Positions 11,673 to 22,567 of a stretch of 64,000 bases of DNA are shown one piece after another. This DNA is from Lineus longissimus (lineage: Eukaryota > Nemertea > Pilidiophora > Heteronemertea > Lineidae). The stretch is taken from positions 18,427,501 to 18,491,500 of the forward strand of contig NC_088308.1 of NCBI RefSeq assembly GCF_910592395.1. The letters run 5' to 3'. The first letter of the stretch is position 1, and each line of letters starts with the position of its first letter. The position numbers and the translations under genes were made by a program. The notes beneath the pieces were generated by a model, which saw only the letters and a program-made list of their open reading frames with translations, ran no database searches and was not told the DNA's origin.

Positions 11673-12960
11673 ACAAAATTAGATCAACATTCAACAGAAT
11701 TCAAAATATTTTTGTCGAGTGTGTTAGGATTTGGTCGAAATTGCTCATTGTAAATCGTGACAGAGCATTGTTTACGGGACAGGTACCCCTCCTTTCCCCC
11801 TTGAAATTGGTACATCACCCCACCATTTCTTTGGCAGCTATTTCAACAGTTTGCCTAACAACTCTCAATCAAGTCAAGAATGCTCTTCCAAGTAATCTTC
11901 CATCTTTTTCCTCTCCTGACTTGTTGGGCGAAGTCAGAAATTTCTTTGACAGTTACCTTTGAGTGATTCAAAGCAGCAGAATGGTGAACATTTTGACTGC
12001 AGTTTTTACAATGGGTAACTGAGTACTTTCAGCAGGCAAATCAAAAGCTTTGGCAAAAGAAACCTGACAGTTGTCAGCACACTGTAACATACCACACAAG
12101 TTCATAGAGAAATATGTGGATATGATTGATAGGTACTGTTCTTTTCTTAGTACAGGGTGTTCAGAGAGACATGTTCTAATGAACTCGTATCATAAACAGC
12201 ATTTGCATTGTAGACGGGTAATTTGATGGTTTTTATGTGGTGAAATTGGTCTTGGCTTGATTGGCATGGCATGATCGGGCAGCCAACTGGGCTAATTCAT
12301 TAATGATGTAGGCAGCATTGTGTGCTTCTGTGCCTACCAAGTGCACTAGCCTATTAACATAACTGGTATTGTTGGCTGTTTTTATTAATGGTCGCTACTG
12401 TCACAGCGCCATGTCATGTAGCTGTGAAGTAACACCAAAAGTTACCACTCAAATTCCTCAAAAAGAGTTTTTGGTAACAGATATAACTATATAAAGATGT
12501 CATGTTGCATCTCACTTCCTGGGTAGACTGATGCTACTCGAGTTGTTGTCAATTTGCAACTGTCTCGGCCATTAGAATGTCCTGATATGACGTTGGTAAC
12601 TTGTAGAAATAAACGAACATCTTAAACAGGACAATCAAACATGTTAACCAGTCGTTGATAGACTCACGAAGGGCATGTGCTCATCAGAAAAACTTTTATC
12701 ATCAGATGTGGTTAAAACACTTTGTATGCGGAGGTGGGATTTTTTTTTTCCGAGCCGAAGTGTAAAATTGATCAGGATGAATCAGTCTAGTCTCAGGTGA
12801 AACGGCGAATCTGATCCAAATCAGTCTCGACTTCGTCTAATCATGTGATTGGTTTACACGTGAATGTGAAGCATGTCAGAGGTTGCATTACGATGGCGTA
12901 ACGCCGCCGCCACGATCTCTCTCCTCATTTACCGTATCGATATATAGATCTCAGAGGTCC
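11673..12960. other. Non-coding stretch
   Basis: No gene or repeat recognised. Base composition becomes more CpG-rich towards 12.9 kb, at the edge of the decayed coding block. Confidence 0.5.
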
Positions 12961-12963
12961 TAG

Positions 12964-13666
12964 AAACCTCCAGTTGAGCATGCAGAGTATGATAAGACGG
13001 CAGGAGTCATCACAGCGCTCCGCGATGCACTTGCCGCCAAGATTTCCCACGATCATCTGACCGAATTACCTATTGATAATCCTGCAAGGAAGACTCTATA
13101 TGCGTGGATTACTCTTGAATCAATTAGAAGGAGAGTTGTCCCAATTATGGATACTGCGGCTACAGATGAGTTACGGATGGATTCGGCACACATCACGGCT
13201 AGCATTCTCTCACACACCTGAAGCACCTTTTGACTGTCAAGTCCACCGCGTCAAGGGCTCTAGTCTCTCCTCGTGTTGGGTTTAACGAGAGTCATCATGC
13301 GTTCAGATCTGTATGGCTCGTCAACGAGCCGGAGCTATTAAAAATCCTTGTGGCTAGAGATACTGTCACAGGCTCCATGTATGACGCGTCGCCACGGTTT
13401 GTAGTGGCGCCAACTTCCAGTATCGCCAACATCTCCACTGCGATGACACATTATACTTGCATGTGATCTTTACTGGCTTTGTTTGCAAACAGCCATTAAT
13501 TTCATAATAATATGCGTCTCCAATTAGTCACTTGGTCATCCGGGGCTTCTCCGACTCTCAGATCCTAGAGACAAAAGATGAGACGGTGAAGATACCGCTA
13601 TCGACATTTGATGATTTTGTGTCTCTCCCATCAGCTAATGTGTCGAAGCTTAAAAAAGCGAAATGA
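12964..13666 (+). pseudogene. Decayed protein-coding block, identity unknown
   Basis: Three consecutive segments read like coding sequence in different frames: 12964-13221 (85 codons, then TGA; includes HDHLTELPIDNPARKTLYAW), 13209-13466 (includes NEPELLKILVARDTVTGSMY) and 13511-13666 (includes KDETVKIPLSTFDDFVSLPS). Segments one and two overlap at about 13218, consistent with a single-base loss; 13467-13510 has several stops. There is no start codon at the 5' end and CpG content is higher than around it. I do not recognise the protein. It may be an old retrocopy, a transposon remnant or an endogenised viral gene. Real exons of a living gene are less likely given the frame breaks. Confidence 0.45.
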
Positions 13667-13669
13667 CAA

Positions 13670-16600
13670 AATGTCATTTTGTGAAGGAAGATGAAGATGG
13701 CTAATCCTATTATATTTGATCCTCAGGAAAAATGAACTGAAAGTGCTGGAGGCTTTGTGTGCCTCAGGGCATGGAACAGGGGAATAGATTTCAAGGCTCA
13801 AATCATTTGACTTTGCCGGCAGTGAATATGGCTGAGAATCGGAGTTTCAACTGGAGTTGGTGTTAAAAATGGGAGTTAGAAATCAAGTCTAAAACTGAAG
13901 TTAGACTATTTGAAGTCTGAACTGTAAAGATGTCTATAGTCAACTTGGCATCTTGATTGAAATTGGCATTGATGCATGGTTGCAGATTTTCAGACTTTCG
14001 ATGGACAAAAGGCGTTTTGCCCCCCTTATTAACTCACCAAAAAGCTAGCTCAAGCCGGACCACTATAAGATGAGGGATAATGTAAACATTCTTTGAATGT
14101 CAGGTCAACTAATGTAGGGACAACCCAGTGTAAACCACCTGAATGCCATCAACACTTCTCAACCAGAGTGATCACAAGCAAATGTATCAACCACAAATCC
14201 ACATCACCACAGACTCCGGTGGCACTCACCAGGGGCAGGTGTTAACTCGTACTCTCAACGCCTAACAACTGGGCCTAAAGGTTCATTGAGATGGATACCG
14301 ACTCCCAGAGTGAGCTACTCGGTGCATTCTCGACTTCTTCACAGTGTATCCTTTACCGTCTCCACCTGGCTTCAGAAAAGTTTGTAAATAATGCAAATGT
14401 CTTCCAACAGACATTTCTCATTCAATCATTACTAACTCTCACCATGTCAAAATAAAAAGCACAAATTAGTTTTAAAGTGGAAATGAACTGTTTACAGGTA
14501 TAGAGGCTATCCGAGTGCATTTCGGACAAAAAAGATAAGTCAGTTTCTTCATATCATCTAACTTCATACCGCTGAGGAATTTGAGGCCACAGATAATGGC
14601 CTGATACTGCATTACTCAAGCCCTTGTTTTCTAAGACTTGACCCACAATCTGCGGTGCCACCAACCCAATGAATTGAAACATTCTTCGTTTAAATAAATT
14701 TGGCAATGATAATATATTCCTTACGTCCAGTCCATTTTCAGTAACCTAAGAGGGCTACTTTCAAATGCAAGGAACCTCCTCAGAAGCTCAGGCAGGCCTA
14801 AGCTGATTCAAGTGATCAAAATGCTGCACTTATTAACATATAAGGCCAATCTCAATCAAGAATCACATCATATTTTACAAATTACCAAAATTACATGAAC
14901 TAAAACATGAAAACATGAGATCAAACTTGGCTTCAAGCAGACCCGCAAGGCACCAGGGTGCATTATTTCACTACCAAAGGTACCCCTCAACCAGTCCCTC
15001 ACGGGGTAGCAACTGATGCCCTGTTTCATGTTACAATTGATTAGAGCTCATGACTGAACCCTGCACTTGGCAGACTACCTCCAGGGGAGACTCCTGTACG
15101 CTACAACCTGAAGGTTATTGCCGAACAGCCGCATGAATGAGAATATCATCAACACAGCTGAAATAACCAGGCTCAGAAAGAAAAAATACCCGGTCCTAAC
15201 TCACCAAGATCCCAAAAGAAAATCTGCAAAAAAATCAATGATTGCCTCTGGCGATGTTTTAAGAGTGGGAAAATGAAATTTGATCTTTCTCTTAGAGAAG
15301 TCAATTTGATATTATGTCGAGATATAATTTTTCAGGCATTTTTTAGTGATGTAACTCAAAATGCCAGGCAACTATGAACATGTTAATTTGCAAATGGGGC
15401 TTTTACTTGCAAAAGTATGTTAAAAACGGCCCCCTTATCTACCACTGACTTGTTGCACTCCACATTTTTGCATCTCAAACCCAGATTTCCTTCCCGAAAC
15501 CCCTTAAGCAACTCCAGGGCATTAAATGAAGCTATCTTTGAGTAACTGTGTGCATCCTGCATTGTGCATCCCTGACCTACATTTCCTTTCTTCAAATTGC
15601 ACTTCACAACTGCAGGGCATCAACCCAAATCTCCTTACCACTTTCATAATGAGAAACCAAACTTCTCATAACAGGATAATTGCTAAGCAACTTGTCATAC
15701 CAAACCAATTCTCTTTACCACGAAATGCTGTCAGCAACGACTCTTGCATCTAGAACTTGCTTGCAAATTTCCTACACTGTCACCGGATAGGCATCAAGTG
15801 AAACTAAGCTGTGCAATGAATGAACCGAGCCTAGAATTCCATCCAACTCAACTTTGACAAGCATTGTTGTACATTCATAAGCAGATGCACGCAGTAGATG
15901 TACACGGAATGAGATGTCAACTTGTTTTGGAACCAACCAAGCCCAGAAGGAGAAGAGGCAAAGAAACTAGAAGCCAGATTGACATCATTAACCAAGATGA
16001 AGTTTTAGACAATGAACACACTCCGATAAATGACAACTATTAAGCAGTTATTGTCAAGCGATCTTCCTCCATGTATCCTAGCGTTTCCGTGTCGCAAGAG
16101 CTTAGAGTCACCTAACCGCTACAGGGGACGTTTGACAAGTTCTCAACGCATGTTTTCATTAAAATTACTCTAATTAACAATGCGAAATGACAGGTAAATG
16201 AGCGAGTTGAATGATAGAAGGAAACCCTCGCGGATCTACTGGATGGCTTGAAGATTGAGAAGATGACTTAAGAAGAAGGGGATGCTTGATGGGGATCGTT
16301 CCAAGTTACGACCAGTGACAGGTGATTATCACAGGAAAAAATGTACAAAATCTTCGTTACCGCGTATAGGTGAAGTAGCCCGAAGCGTGGCCGTCAAAGG
16401 AGAGCTTGGGAATTATAGACAAAACATGCCGTCACGTTTTTTATATTTGATGCATTGTTGAGGATCCCATGACACTGAACGGAGATGAGGCAAATTCTGT
16501 GCAATTCAATGCTAGTTTAGTCAAAAATAGACAGGTGTGCTATTATTTTCACATCCTTGACAGACCGTTCTTGATAGTGCAGCACAAAAATTGTTGATGT

Positions 16601-16975
16601 CCTGTCTTGGCGAGATATAGCCTAGCTGGAACTGGAGAAAATAAAAGCTCAATGAGCCAACATAAAACATTTTCCAAGCAACTTTTTAGGATGGTCGATC
16701 ATCTTCTTGAAACAAAGCACCAGAGCTGGTAATTTTGCGACAATTTTCAGGTTCACATCCAACCCAGGTAACATGTTTACCAAAATCAATCAGAGATGTA
16801 CTAAAAAGAAATTTCAAGGAGCAAAAGTTTTTTGGGTATTTCCAAGGAAGTAAGAGGAAACTGAAACGGACGATCACGTTGTTTACAACGGCATCCTGCT
16901 GGCCAAACCTTCTGGCCACGACAACTTCCACAGTCCCCCTCCCCCCATGGACAAACTACAACTTTTGTACCCGAT
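13670..16975. other. Non-coding stretch
   Basis: AT-rich and without recognisable genes. A 19-nt micro-exon-like motif near 15.2 kb on the minus strand was considered and rejected. The frames at 16686-16989 on both strands have no coding character I trust, although they abut the decayed block that follows. Confidence 0.45.
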
Positions 16976-16978
16976 TAG

Positions 16979-17152
16979 AATGCCACTGATGAGTTAGTTC
17001 TCAACCTCTATCCCAACGGTTCACTTGGCCTCATCAAAGTGCCCAAAGCCATACCCAAGGCAGAGGAATTTGAAGTTCACAAATTCAGATAAGACAGGAA
17101 GGAAGATGACAAAGCTTTGAGGCAAGACCTCATCAATGAGGGCATAATTTAG
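16979..17152 (+). pseudogene. Decayed coding fragment with in-frame stops
   Basis: One frame reads as plausible protein through a TAA at 17090-17092 up to a TAG at 17150-17152. It contains LVLNLYPNGSLGLIKVPKAI before the first stop and DRKEDDKALRQDLINEGII after it. An upstream TAG (16976-16978) closes it on the left. No family recognised. It lies about 240 bp upstream of a second decayed segment on the same strand, so both may belong to one dead element or retrocopy. Confidence 0.35.
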
Positions 17153-17223
17153 TCAATGCCACCCTAACTTAAAAAGAACCACAACAGTGCATTCACATGT
17201 AAGTAACACGTATGTTTGGTGTT

Positions 17224-17241
17224 CATCATCATCATCATCAT
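17224..17241 (+). repeat. (CAT)6 microsatellite
   Basis: Six perfect CAT units between the two decayed coding fragments. Confidence 0.9.
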
Positions 17242-17392
17242 TTAGGCATTGTGGCACAGAAATTGGGCCTTGACCTTTGTATTCTGATCATTCTCAAAAC
17301 TCGAAATGAAACCATGGTCACCCTTCAACAATGCTAGGTGCAGTGGGGAGGGGGAACATATTTTCATGCAGATTTATGATGTTCTGGGATGA

Positions 17393-17675
17393 AAGTGGTG
17401 TTTTCCCTACCCCTGCCCACAGAAAGCCTATGGTGGCAGTGGAGTGTTAGTTCACTCCAAGATGTGCCAATTCCAGCTAAGGAAAGTAAGGCAATACCTC
17501 CGTAAAAGGATAGAGGGCTACATTAGGTCAAGTGAGGGTACGGAGTGATGTGTGCCAGGAGTGCCCCACAGCTGCAGTTCACATTCTCGATAACTCCACA
17601 TATCGAGAGAAGGCCACTAACAGGCTGTGGGGTAGGAAATTGGGTTTGGAACCATCACTTCATTTAAGGTGTTAA
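17393..17675 (+). pseudogene. Decayed coding fragment, possible LINE C-terminus
   Basis: The frame 17393-17548 reads as basic protein (contains QFQLRKVRQYLRKRIEGYIR). A different frame takes over at about 17544 and runs to TAA at 17673-17675 (contains CPTAAVHILDNSTYREKATN, then RLWGRKLG). A one-base indel near 17545 would join them. Cys-x2-Cys, HIL and R-x3-LW spacing is loosely like the zinc-finger C-terminus of some LINE polymerases, but this is a guess. The fragment stops about 50 bp before the boundary of repeat copy 2. Confidence 0.4.
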
Positions 17676-17726
17676 ATGAACAATACCTCCCTGCACCATG
17701 TCCCCATATGACCTAACATGGTTTGT

Positions 17727-17778
17727 TAGCTCACCTTTTAGCAGAGGTGAGCTTATCCCATACCGTGGCGTCCGTCGT

Positions 17779-17813
<35 letters not shown>

Positions 17814-18728
17814 CGTCGTCCGTTAGCAGGGCACGTTTCGTAACTGTTAGAGCTATTGAGTTGAAACTTGGTACACATGTACCCTTATGTAATGACACCT
17901 GGGAGACCAAGTTTCGGTCCGATTCGTTTCATGGTTTGGCCACCAGGGGGCCAAACGTTAAAAGTGAAAATATGCAATATCTCCCTTAATAGTAGTCGGG
18001 AAATTTTGAAAAAAATATGGTAGGTACTTCTAGCAAAGGTGCATCATATATCCTCCGGGTTTTTGATTTGACCTCCTTTTCAAGGTCACAGAGGTCAAAT
18101 GGTGTAAATTAGCCGTTAGGATGTAATGATGGCACGTTTCTAAACTGCAATGACTATTGATACCAAATTTGGTACACATTTACCCCTTAGTCAGGTGATC
18201 TCAGGGACCGAAGTTTGGTCCAATATGATTCACCACTTGACCACCAGGGGGCAAAATCCAAAAACCTTAAAAATGTGATTATTCCTTAACTCCTTTCCCG
18301 ATTGCCACCAATTTGATATCATGGGTACATCTAACCACCATACAGTATATGTCACACAGGTTTTTAATTTGACCTTCTTGTCAAGGTCACAGAGGTCAAA
18401 TGGCGTAAATTGGCCGTCAGGCCGTAACTATGGCACGTTTCTTAACTGCAATGACTATTGATCACAAATTAAGTACACATGTACCCCTTGGTCAGGTGAT
18501 CTCAGGTACCGAAGTTTGGTGCGATCTGATTTGCCGTTTGGCCTCCAGGGAGGGGGCCAAATCCTAAATTCTTCAAAATGCCATTATTCCTAGTAATGAC
18601 TTGCCCGATTGGCACCAATTTTATATCATAGGTACATCTAATTCTAACAACCATTCAATGTGTCACCCGGGTCTTCTTTGATTTGACCTACTTTTCAAGG
18701 TCACAGAGGTCGAATGTACTGTAAATTG
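17727..18728 (-). repeat. 1.16-kb interspersed repeat, copy 2, 3' part
   Basis: Inverted relative to copy 1 at 4000-5160 and highly similar along its length: terminal hairpin, (GTC)n tract, then the three internal units in reverse order. The alignment breaks at 18728/18729, where the DIRS element starts, and resumes at 25282. The (GTC)n tract is shorter than in copy 1. Confidence 0.9.
17772..17823 (+). repeat. (GTC/TCG)n microsatellite
   Basis: A trinucleotide tract with GTCC interruptions at both edges, the counterpart of the longer tract at 5035-5118. Confidence 0.95.
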
Positions 18729-18767
18729 CCCATTTCCTTACAAGAAATGGCCATTTTGTTAGTTCAT

Positions 18768-18939
18768 ACTTACCTATGGAACACTTTTGCATGTTACTCC
18801 ATTTGGGCTCAAACACAAGAGTATCCCTTTAATTTTCTAAAGGGAGAACTGAGTTAACAGCTCGGCCGCCAGGCGGCGCCCTGACCGATCCCGCGAGATC
18901 GCGCCGATCTCATGCCGCCATATTTAGTCTTTACTCTTG
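18768..18939 (+). repeat. Left inverted terminal repeat of the DIRS element
   Basis: 172 bp, the reverse complement of 25093-25264 with a single mismatch (TATTTAG against TATTCAG). It contains a GC-rich core (GCCGCCAGGCGGCGCC) and GCGAGATCGCGCCGATCTC. Outside it, 39 bp at the left end and 17 bp at the right end are not shared between the two ends but are matched in the internal complementary region. Confidence 0.95.
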
Positions 18940-18986
18940 AGCGTTAATAAAGAGTATGTCCCGTTTGTGGGGACGGCGGGAGGGCC

Positions 18987-19084
18987 GTGTTCCATAGGTA
19001 AGTATGAACTAACAAAATGGCCATTTCTTGTAAGGAAATGGGCATTTTGTGTCATTCAAACTTACCTATGGAACACTTTTGCAT
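18987..19084. repeat. Internal complementary region (ICR)
   Basis: 18987-19042 (56 nt) is the exact reverse complement of the left end 18729-18784. 19043-19084 (42 nt) is the exact reverse complement of the right end 25240-25281. The boundary 19042/19043 therefore represents the left and right ends joined head to tail, as in the circular intermediate. In the DIRS-1 model the ICR is the template used to restore the ends. It lies at the 3' side of the coding strand, as in DIRS-1. Confidence 0.95.
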
Positions 19085-19514
19085 CGAATCCCAGCAACCT
19101 ATTGGAGGTGGGAAACGAGGACTTACCTAAGGCTGAGCTGTTGTTCCATCCAGGAGGCACCACCGGCATATTAGCTAAGGAGGACCGCCAGGGGAAAGAA
19201 ATGGGGAGAACCGGAGGACCGGTATTTTGATCTCGGTATTACAATCATATTATAGAGAGTAATAGACCCATTCTCCGGAAAGCGCTAGAATTGCGTAATA
19301 AAACCATCTTCTTTCCGGCAACAGAGCTTAGAGCAAGTAAGGCATGTTGAAGGGTGTAGAATGAATTATTGCTAAACAACAATAAGAAATTGCGTCCTTT
19401 CTAGTCTACTAGGGGTTGCCTGGATGTTGAAGATAGGGCATATCAAAAATGGCGCAAGATGCGCGTTTGACTCTTCAATCGGGCTTCCCCCCCCCTTTTT
19501 TGATCTAGCCAGGA
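19085..19514 (-). other. DIRS 3' non-coding segment
   Basis: About 430 bp between the ICR and the YR stop codon. No frame of interest. It contains another AG/GTAAGT string on the minus strand at 19123-19130 and a run of nine C plus six T at 19488-19502. Confidence 0.6.
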
Positions 19515-20564
19515 TCAAACAACATGCCCCGCAGACACAATCGGGCCGATTGTGTGCATGCCATCTACGAGGGAAGAAACGTCTCGTAGGTAGAAACGAG
19601 AGAATGTGGAGTGAGTACTCCAACATGCAGCGGAAACGACTTCTTGAAGAGCAACTCCTCGGTAGTTAGCCCAGGAGGTGGCTAGTGCTCTAACTTCGTG
19701 CGCTGAGATGTTAGCTAGCGCACGAAGATCAGAGGAAGTCTTCAAGGTGTTGTAGGAAAGACGAATAGTCTCCACAATCCACCTTGAAATAGTGGCGGCC
19801 GCTATCTCTCGTTTATTTCCCTCCTTATAGGACAAAAACAAACGCTCTCTCCCCTGGCGGATACCGGGAGGTTTTGTCCTATTTATGTAGAACTTTAGGG
19901 CCCTGACGGGACATAAAGTTCTGTCAGGAAGATCATAAGAGATCGTTCCTGACAGAGAGGGAATAGTAACCGGGGGCCGAGAGGCGGCCGGTCCCTGGTT
20001 CTTCGCCAGAAATCCTGGTATAAAAGCCAGGATAACCTCCCCTCCCTCTCTAAAAGCCAGCTTCTTAAAAGAAAGTGCATGGAGCTCTGATCTCCGTTGG
20101 GCGGTAGCCAAGGCTACTAGAAAGACCGTTTTGAGTGTCAGATATTTCATGGGTGAAATAGACATGGGTTCAAAAGGATGCCTCATGAGCACCTTAAGGA
20201 CAACAGAAAGGTCCCATTTAGGGGTGTTGTGAACCGGTCTAGGACGCTCTAATAACATTCCTCTGAAAAGAGGGGTTATTTGGTCCTCCCAACGAAGATC
20301 CCAGGTGCTTAAAACACGGAGGGTAGAAGCGATGGCGGACTTGTACCCTTTTATAGCCGTGACAGATAGTTGTCTTTCCGTGAATAATTCAATAAGGAAA
20401 TCAACTAATCTGTATATAGAGGGAGAGATCGGATTAACTCCGTTCTCCCTGCACCAGGAAGTGAAGGTAGACCACTTTCCTTGATAAACATCAAGGGTAG
20501 ACCCCCTTTGAGGTGCGGACATGCGCTTGACAGCGATGTCCGAAAAGCCTCTCTGGTGGAGATG
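19515..20564 (-). CDS. Tyrosine recombinase (YR) of the DIRS element
   Basis: The frame is open from 22427 to 19515 (970 codons from a TTG), but only the last ~350 residues look like protein. They form a tyrosine recombinase, the integrase of DIRS elements. Numbering from 22427: an N-terminal SAM-like region (about 622-750; WSTFTSWC, YKSAIAS), the first catalytic Arg in AQRRSEL (778/779), HEVR giving His910 and Arg913, Trp936, and the nucleophile Tyr946 in SRFY. All expected catalytic residues are present. The product would cut and join the circular DNA into a new site. There is no credible ATG at the start of the domain: the frame lies -1 relative to RT/RNase H and overlaps its 3' end by about 160 nt. 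Translation by frameshifting or from a separate transcript is therefore inferred. Confidence 0.93.
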   Translation of the reverse strand, partial: HLHQRGFSDIAVKRMSAPQRGSTLDVYQGKWSTFTSWCRENGVNPISPSIYRLVDFLIELFTERQLSVTAIKGYKSAIASTLRVLSTWDLRWEDQITPLFRGMLLERPRPVHNTPKWDLSVVLKVLMRHPFEPMSISPMKYLTLKTVFLVALATAQRRSELHALSFKKLAFREGGEVILAFIPGFLAKNQGPAASRPPVTIPSLSGTISYDLPDRTLCPVRALKFYINRTKPPGIRQGRERLFLSYKEGNKREIAAATISRWIVETIRLSYNTLKTSSDLRALANISAHEVRALATSWANYRGVALQEVVSAACWSTHSTFSRFYLRDVSSLVDGMHTIGPIVSAGHVV

Positions 20565-22567
20565 CAACTGGATAAGTTCCAGGCGTGAAACTTGAAAAAT
20601 CCAGGGTTCTGGTGGTAGCATCTCCCCAGGGGGTGCCACAGGAGGTGCTTCCAAGTAGGAAGACTCCTGGGGTGATCTATCAGGAGCTCCAGCAAGGCTG
20701 GGAACCAGGCCTGATTTGGCCAGCAAGGTGCGATGAGAGTTATTCTCACCGGATGGCTGGTCAAGATCTTGTTCAGGACTGGTTGAATGAGAGGGAGGGG
20801 TGGAAACGCATATGCGTTCAGCCCGACCCAAGAGGCTGTAAGGCTGTCGACTTCCAGGGCCTCTTCGTCCGGAAGTGGAGAGTAATAGATGGGAAGGCGA
20901 TTGTTCAGCCTGGTGGCGAACAGATCTACCTTCGGAGATTGCCAAAGGCGACAAAGGTCGTCTACAATCTCCTGATGGAGTGTCCACTCTGTCTGAACTA
21001 GCTTGTTCTGACGGGACAGGGCGTCGGCAAGGATGTTGCGATTGCCCGGTATGTGTCTGGCACATATCGATACTCCAAGGTCGGCACAAAGATGGTAAAG
21101 CTCCCAAGTTAGCTGGCAAAGAATGCCGGACTTTGTGCCTCCCTGTCTCCTGACATATGCTACTACTGTAGAATTGTCGGAGAACAGGGTTACTCTCCGA
21201 TTCTTCAGGCGAAGGGAAAGAGCCCTCACGGCAAGAAGGACAGCCTTCATTTCCAATATATTTATTGGAAGAATGGTCTCCTCCCTTGTCCATAGACCTC
21301 TTATGGACATGTCCCCGTTGTTCAGATGTGCTCCCCACCCTAGTAGGGAAGCATCTGTGAACAGGGACACTTCTGGGGGCGGTGGAGCAAGATCTACACC
21401 GCTTTGGAGACGAGTCTCCGACTCCCAGAAGTTCCAGACGTTCTTGAGTAGGTATTGAGGTATCAATACCAACTTGTCTAATGGGTCCCTGTGGGGTTTC
21501 CATAGAGACATTAGAAACATCTGGATGGGACGCATATATAGACGGCCAAGGGGGATTTGGTCTGCTGCCGAATTCAGAAGTCCCAAAAGGCTCAAGCATC
21601 GCCTTGCGGGAGCTTGAGTCCTTCCTCTGAATTCTGCGACGAGATGAAGAATTTTCTTTATCCTGTCTAGGGGGGGCAGCATTTTCCCTATGGCCGTAAG
21701 GAACCGAACTCCAACGTAAACGAAGTCTTGGGATGGTATGAATTCTGACTTTGTTTCGTTGATAATCCAACCTGCGGAAACTACTTTTTGCTTTAGAACC
21801 TGAAGTTGTTGCAGTAGTAGTTCCCGCGATTTGCAACGGAGTAGCCAATCGTCTAGGTAGTGATGGAGCTTGAACCCCATCACGTGAAAGGGAGCGACGA
21901 AGGCTGTGACTATCATCGTAAAAATTAGGGGTGCCGATGCCAGACCGAACGGCAGGGCCCTGAATTGATACGTCTTTCCTTCGTAATGGAATCGAAGGAA
22001 GTGTTGATAGTCTGGATGGATCGGTACATGTAAGTACGCATCCATTAAATCCATCGATACCGCCCAATCGTTGGGCTGTATCGCCGTTGCTATAGACCTG
22101 GTGGTTTCCATCTTGAAATGAGGAACATTCAAGAAGGTGTTTAACCTGGAAAGGTCTATGATCAGCCTCCATGTCCCTGCTTTCTTGGGAACCAAGAAAA
22201 CGTGGCTGTAAAAGCCGGGGGAGCATGGATCTTGAAGGACCTGGATAGCTTGCTTCTCCAGTAATGTCGCGACCTCTGCTTGGAGGGCAGAGGCCTTGAC
22301 TGGGTCCTTCGGTGGCTGAACTGGGGTTGGATATATGGTAGTCGGGGGGGTACGGTTGAAATCTAGTTTCACTCCGTACCTCAACATGTTTGGGACTGGG
22401 GACCCCTTTGGGCACCAATCGTCCCAAATGTCTGCAAATTTTTGCAGACGGCCCCCGACTACCGGAGTCGGCTCCTTTTTGCGTCCGGGAGGAGAAAGGA
22501 GGGGGGAGTCACCTCTTCCGGCCAGCACCCCTTGGGCGAAAGGAGTGCTTAGTCGGACCGGATCCAC
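20405..22567 (-). CDS. Reverse transcriptase-RNase H (plus methylase-like domain)
   Basis: 720 codons counted from a GTG; the frame is open for at least 70 nt further upstream without ATG, so this start is arbitrary. Order: a linker (1-85); reverse transcriptase about 90-295, with the first catalytic aspartate in SMDLMDAY (Asp173), LPFGLASAP (205-213) and the YLDD box (237-240); RNase H about 395-520 with Asp405, Glu439, Asp464 and Asp515, a complete DEDD set; then a region with VDLFATR (547-553), AYAFPP and LIAPCWPNQAWFP (611-623). In DIRS elements that last position is annotated as a methyltransferase-like domain (family knowledge; activity unproven). The protein copies element RNA and removes the RNA strand. 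It overlaps the gag-like ORF by 59 nt in the +1 frame. The last ~50 residues overlap the YR domain and are probably not conserved. Confidence 0.94.
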   Translation of the reverse strand: MDPVRLSTPFAQGVLAGRGDSPLLSPPGRKKEPTPVVGGRLQKFADIWDDWCPKGSPVPNMLRYGVKLDFNRTPPTTIYPTPVQPPKDPVKASALQAEVATLLEKQAIQVLQDPCSPGFYSHVFLVPKKAGTWRLIIDLSRLNTFLNVPHFKMETTRSIATAIQPNDWAVSMDLMDAYLHVPIHPDYQHFLRFHYEGKTYQFRALPFGLASAPLIFTMIVTAFVAPFHVMGFKLHHYLDDWLLRCKSRELLLQQLQVLKQKVVSAGWIINETKSEFIPSQDFVYVGVRFLTAIGKMLPPLDRIKKILHLVAEFRGRTQAPARRCLSLLGLLNSAADQIPLGRLYMRPIQMFLMSLWKPHRDPLDKLVLIPQYLLKNVWNFWESETRLQSGVDLAPPPPEVSLFTDASLLGWGAHLNNGDMSIRGLWTREETILPINILEMKAVLLAVRALSLRLKNRRVTLFSDNSTVVAYVRRQGGTKSGILCQLTWELYHLCADLGVSICARHIPGNRNILADALSRQNKLVQTEWTLHQEIVDDLCRLWQSPKVDLFATRLNNRLPIYYSPLPDEEALEVDSLTASWVGLNAYAFPPLPLIQPVLNKILTSHPVRITLIAPCWPNQAWFPALLELLIDHPRSLPTWKHLLWHPLGRCYHQNPGFFKFHAWNLSSCISTREAFRTSLSSACPHLKGGLPLMFIKESGLPSLPGAGRTELIRSLPLYTD

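Noticed and set aside
15192-15225. A 19-nt micro-exon-like motif on the minus strand (TTTTTTTGCAG, 19 nt, GTGAGT)
   Set aside because: Signals are good but no neighbouring exon or phase can be checked, and such pairs are expected by chance in AT-rich introns.
16686-16989. Overlapping 81- and 84-codon frames on opposite strands
   Set aside because: No domain, no splice context, and neither is clearly better than the other; chance frames are likely.
20565-22427. The first ~620 codons of the frame that ends in the tyrosine recombinase
   Set aside because: Ser/Arg/Pro-rich sequence fully overlapping the RT/RNase H coding region in another phase, with a TTG 'start'. It is a shadow of RT/RNase H; only the C-terminal ~350 residues are supported as recombinase.
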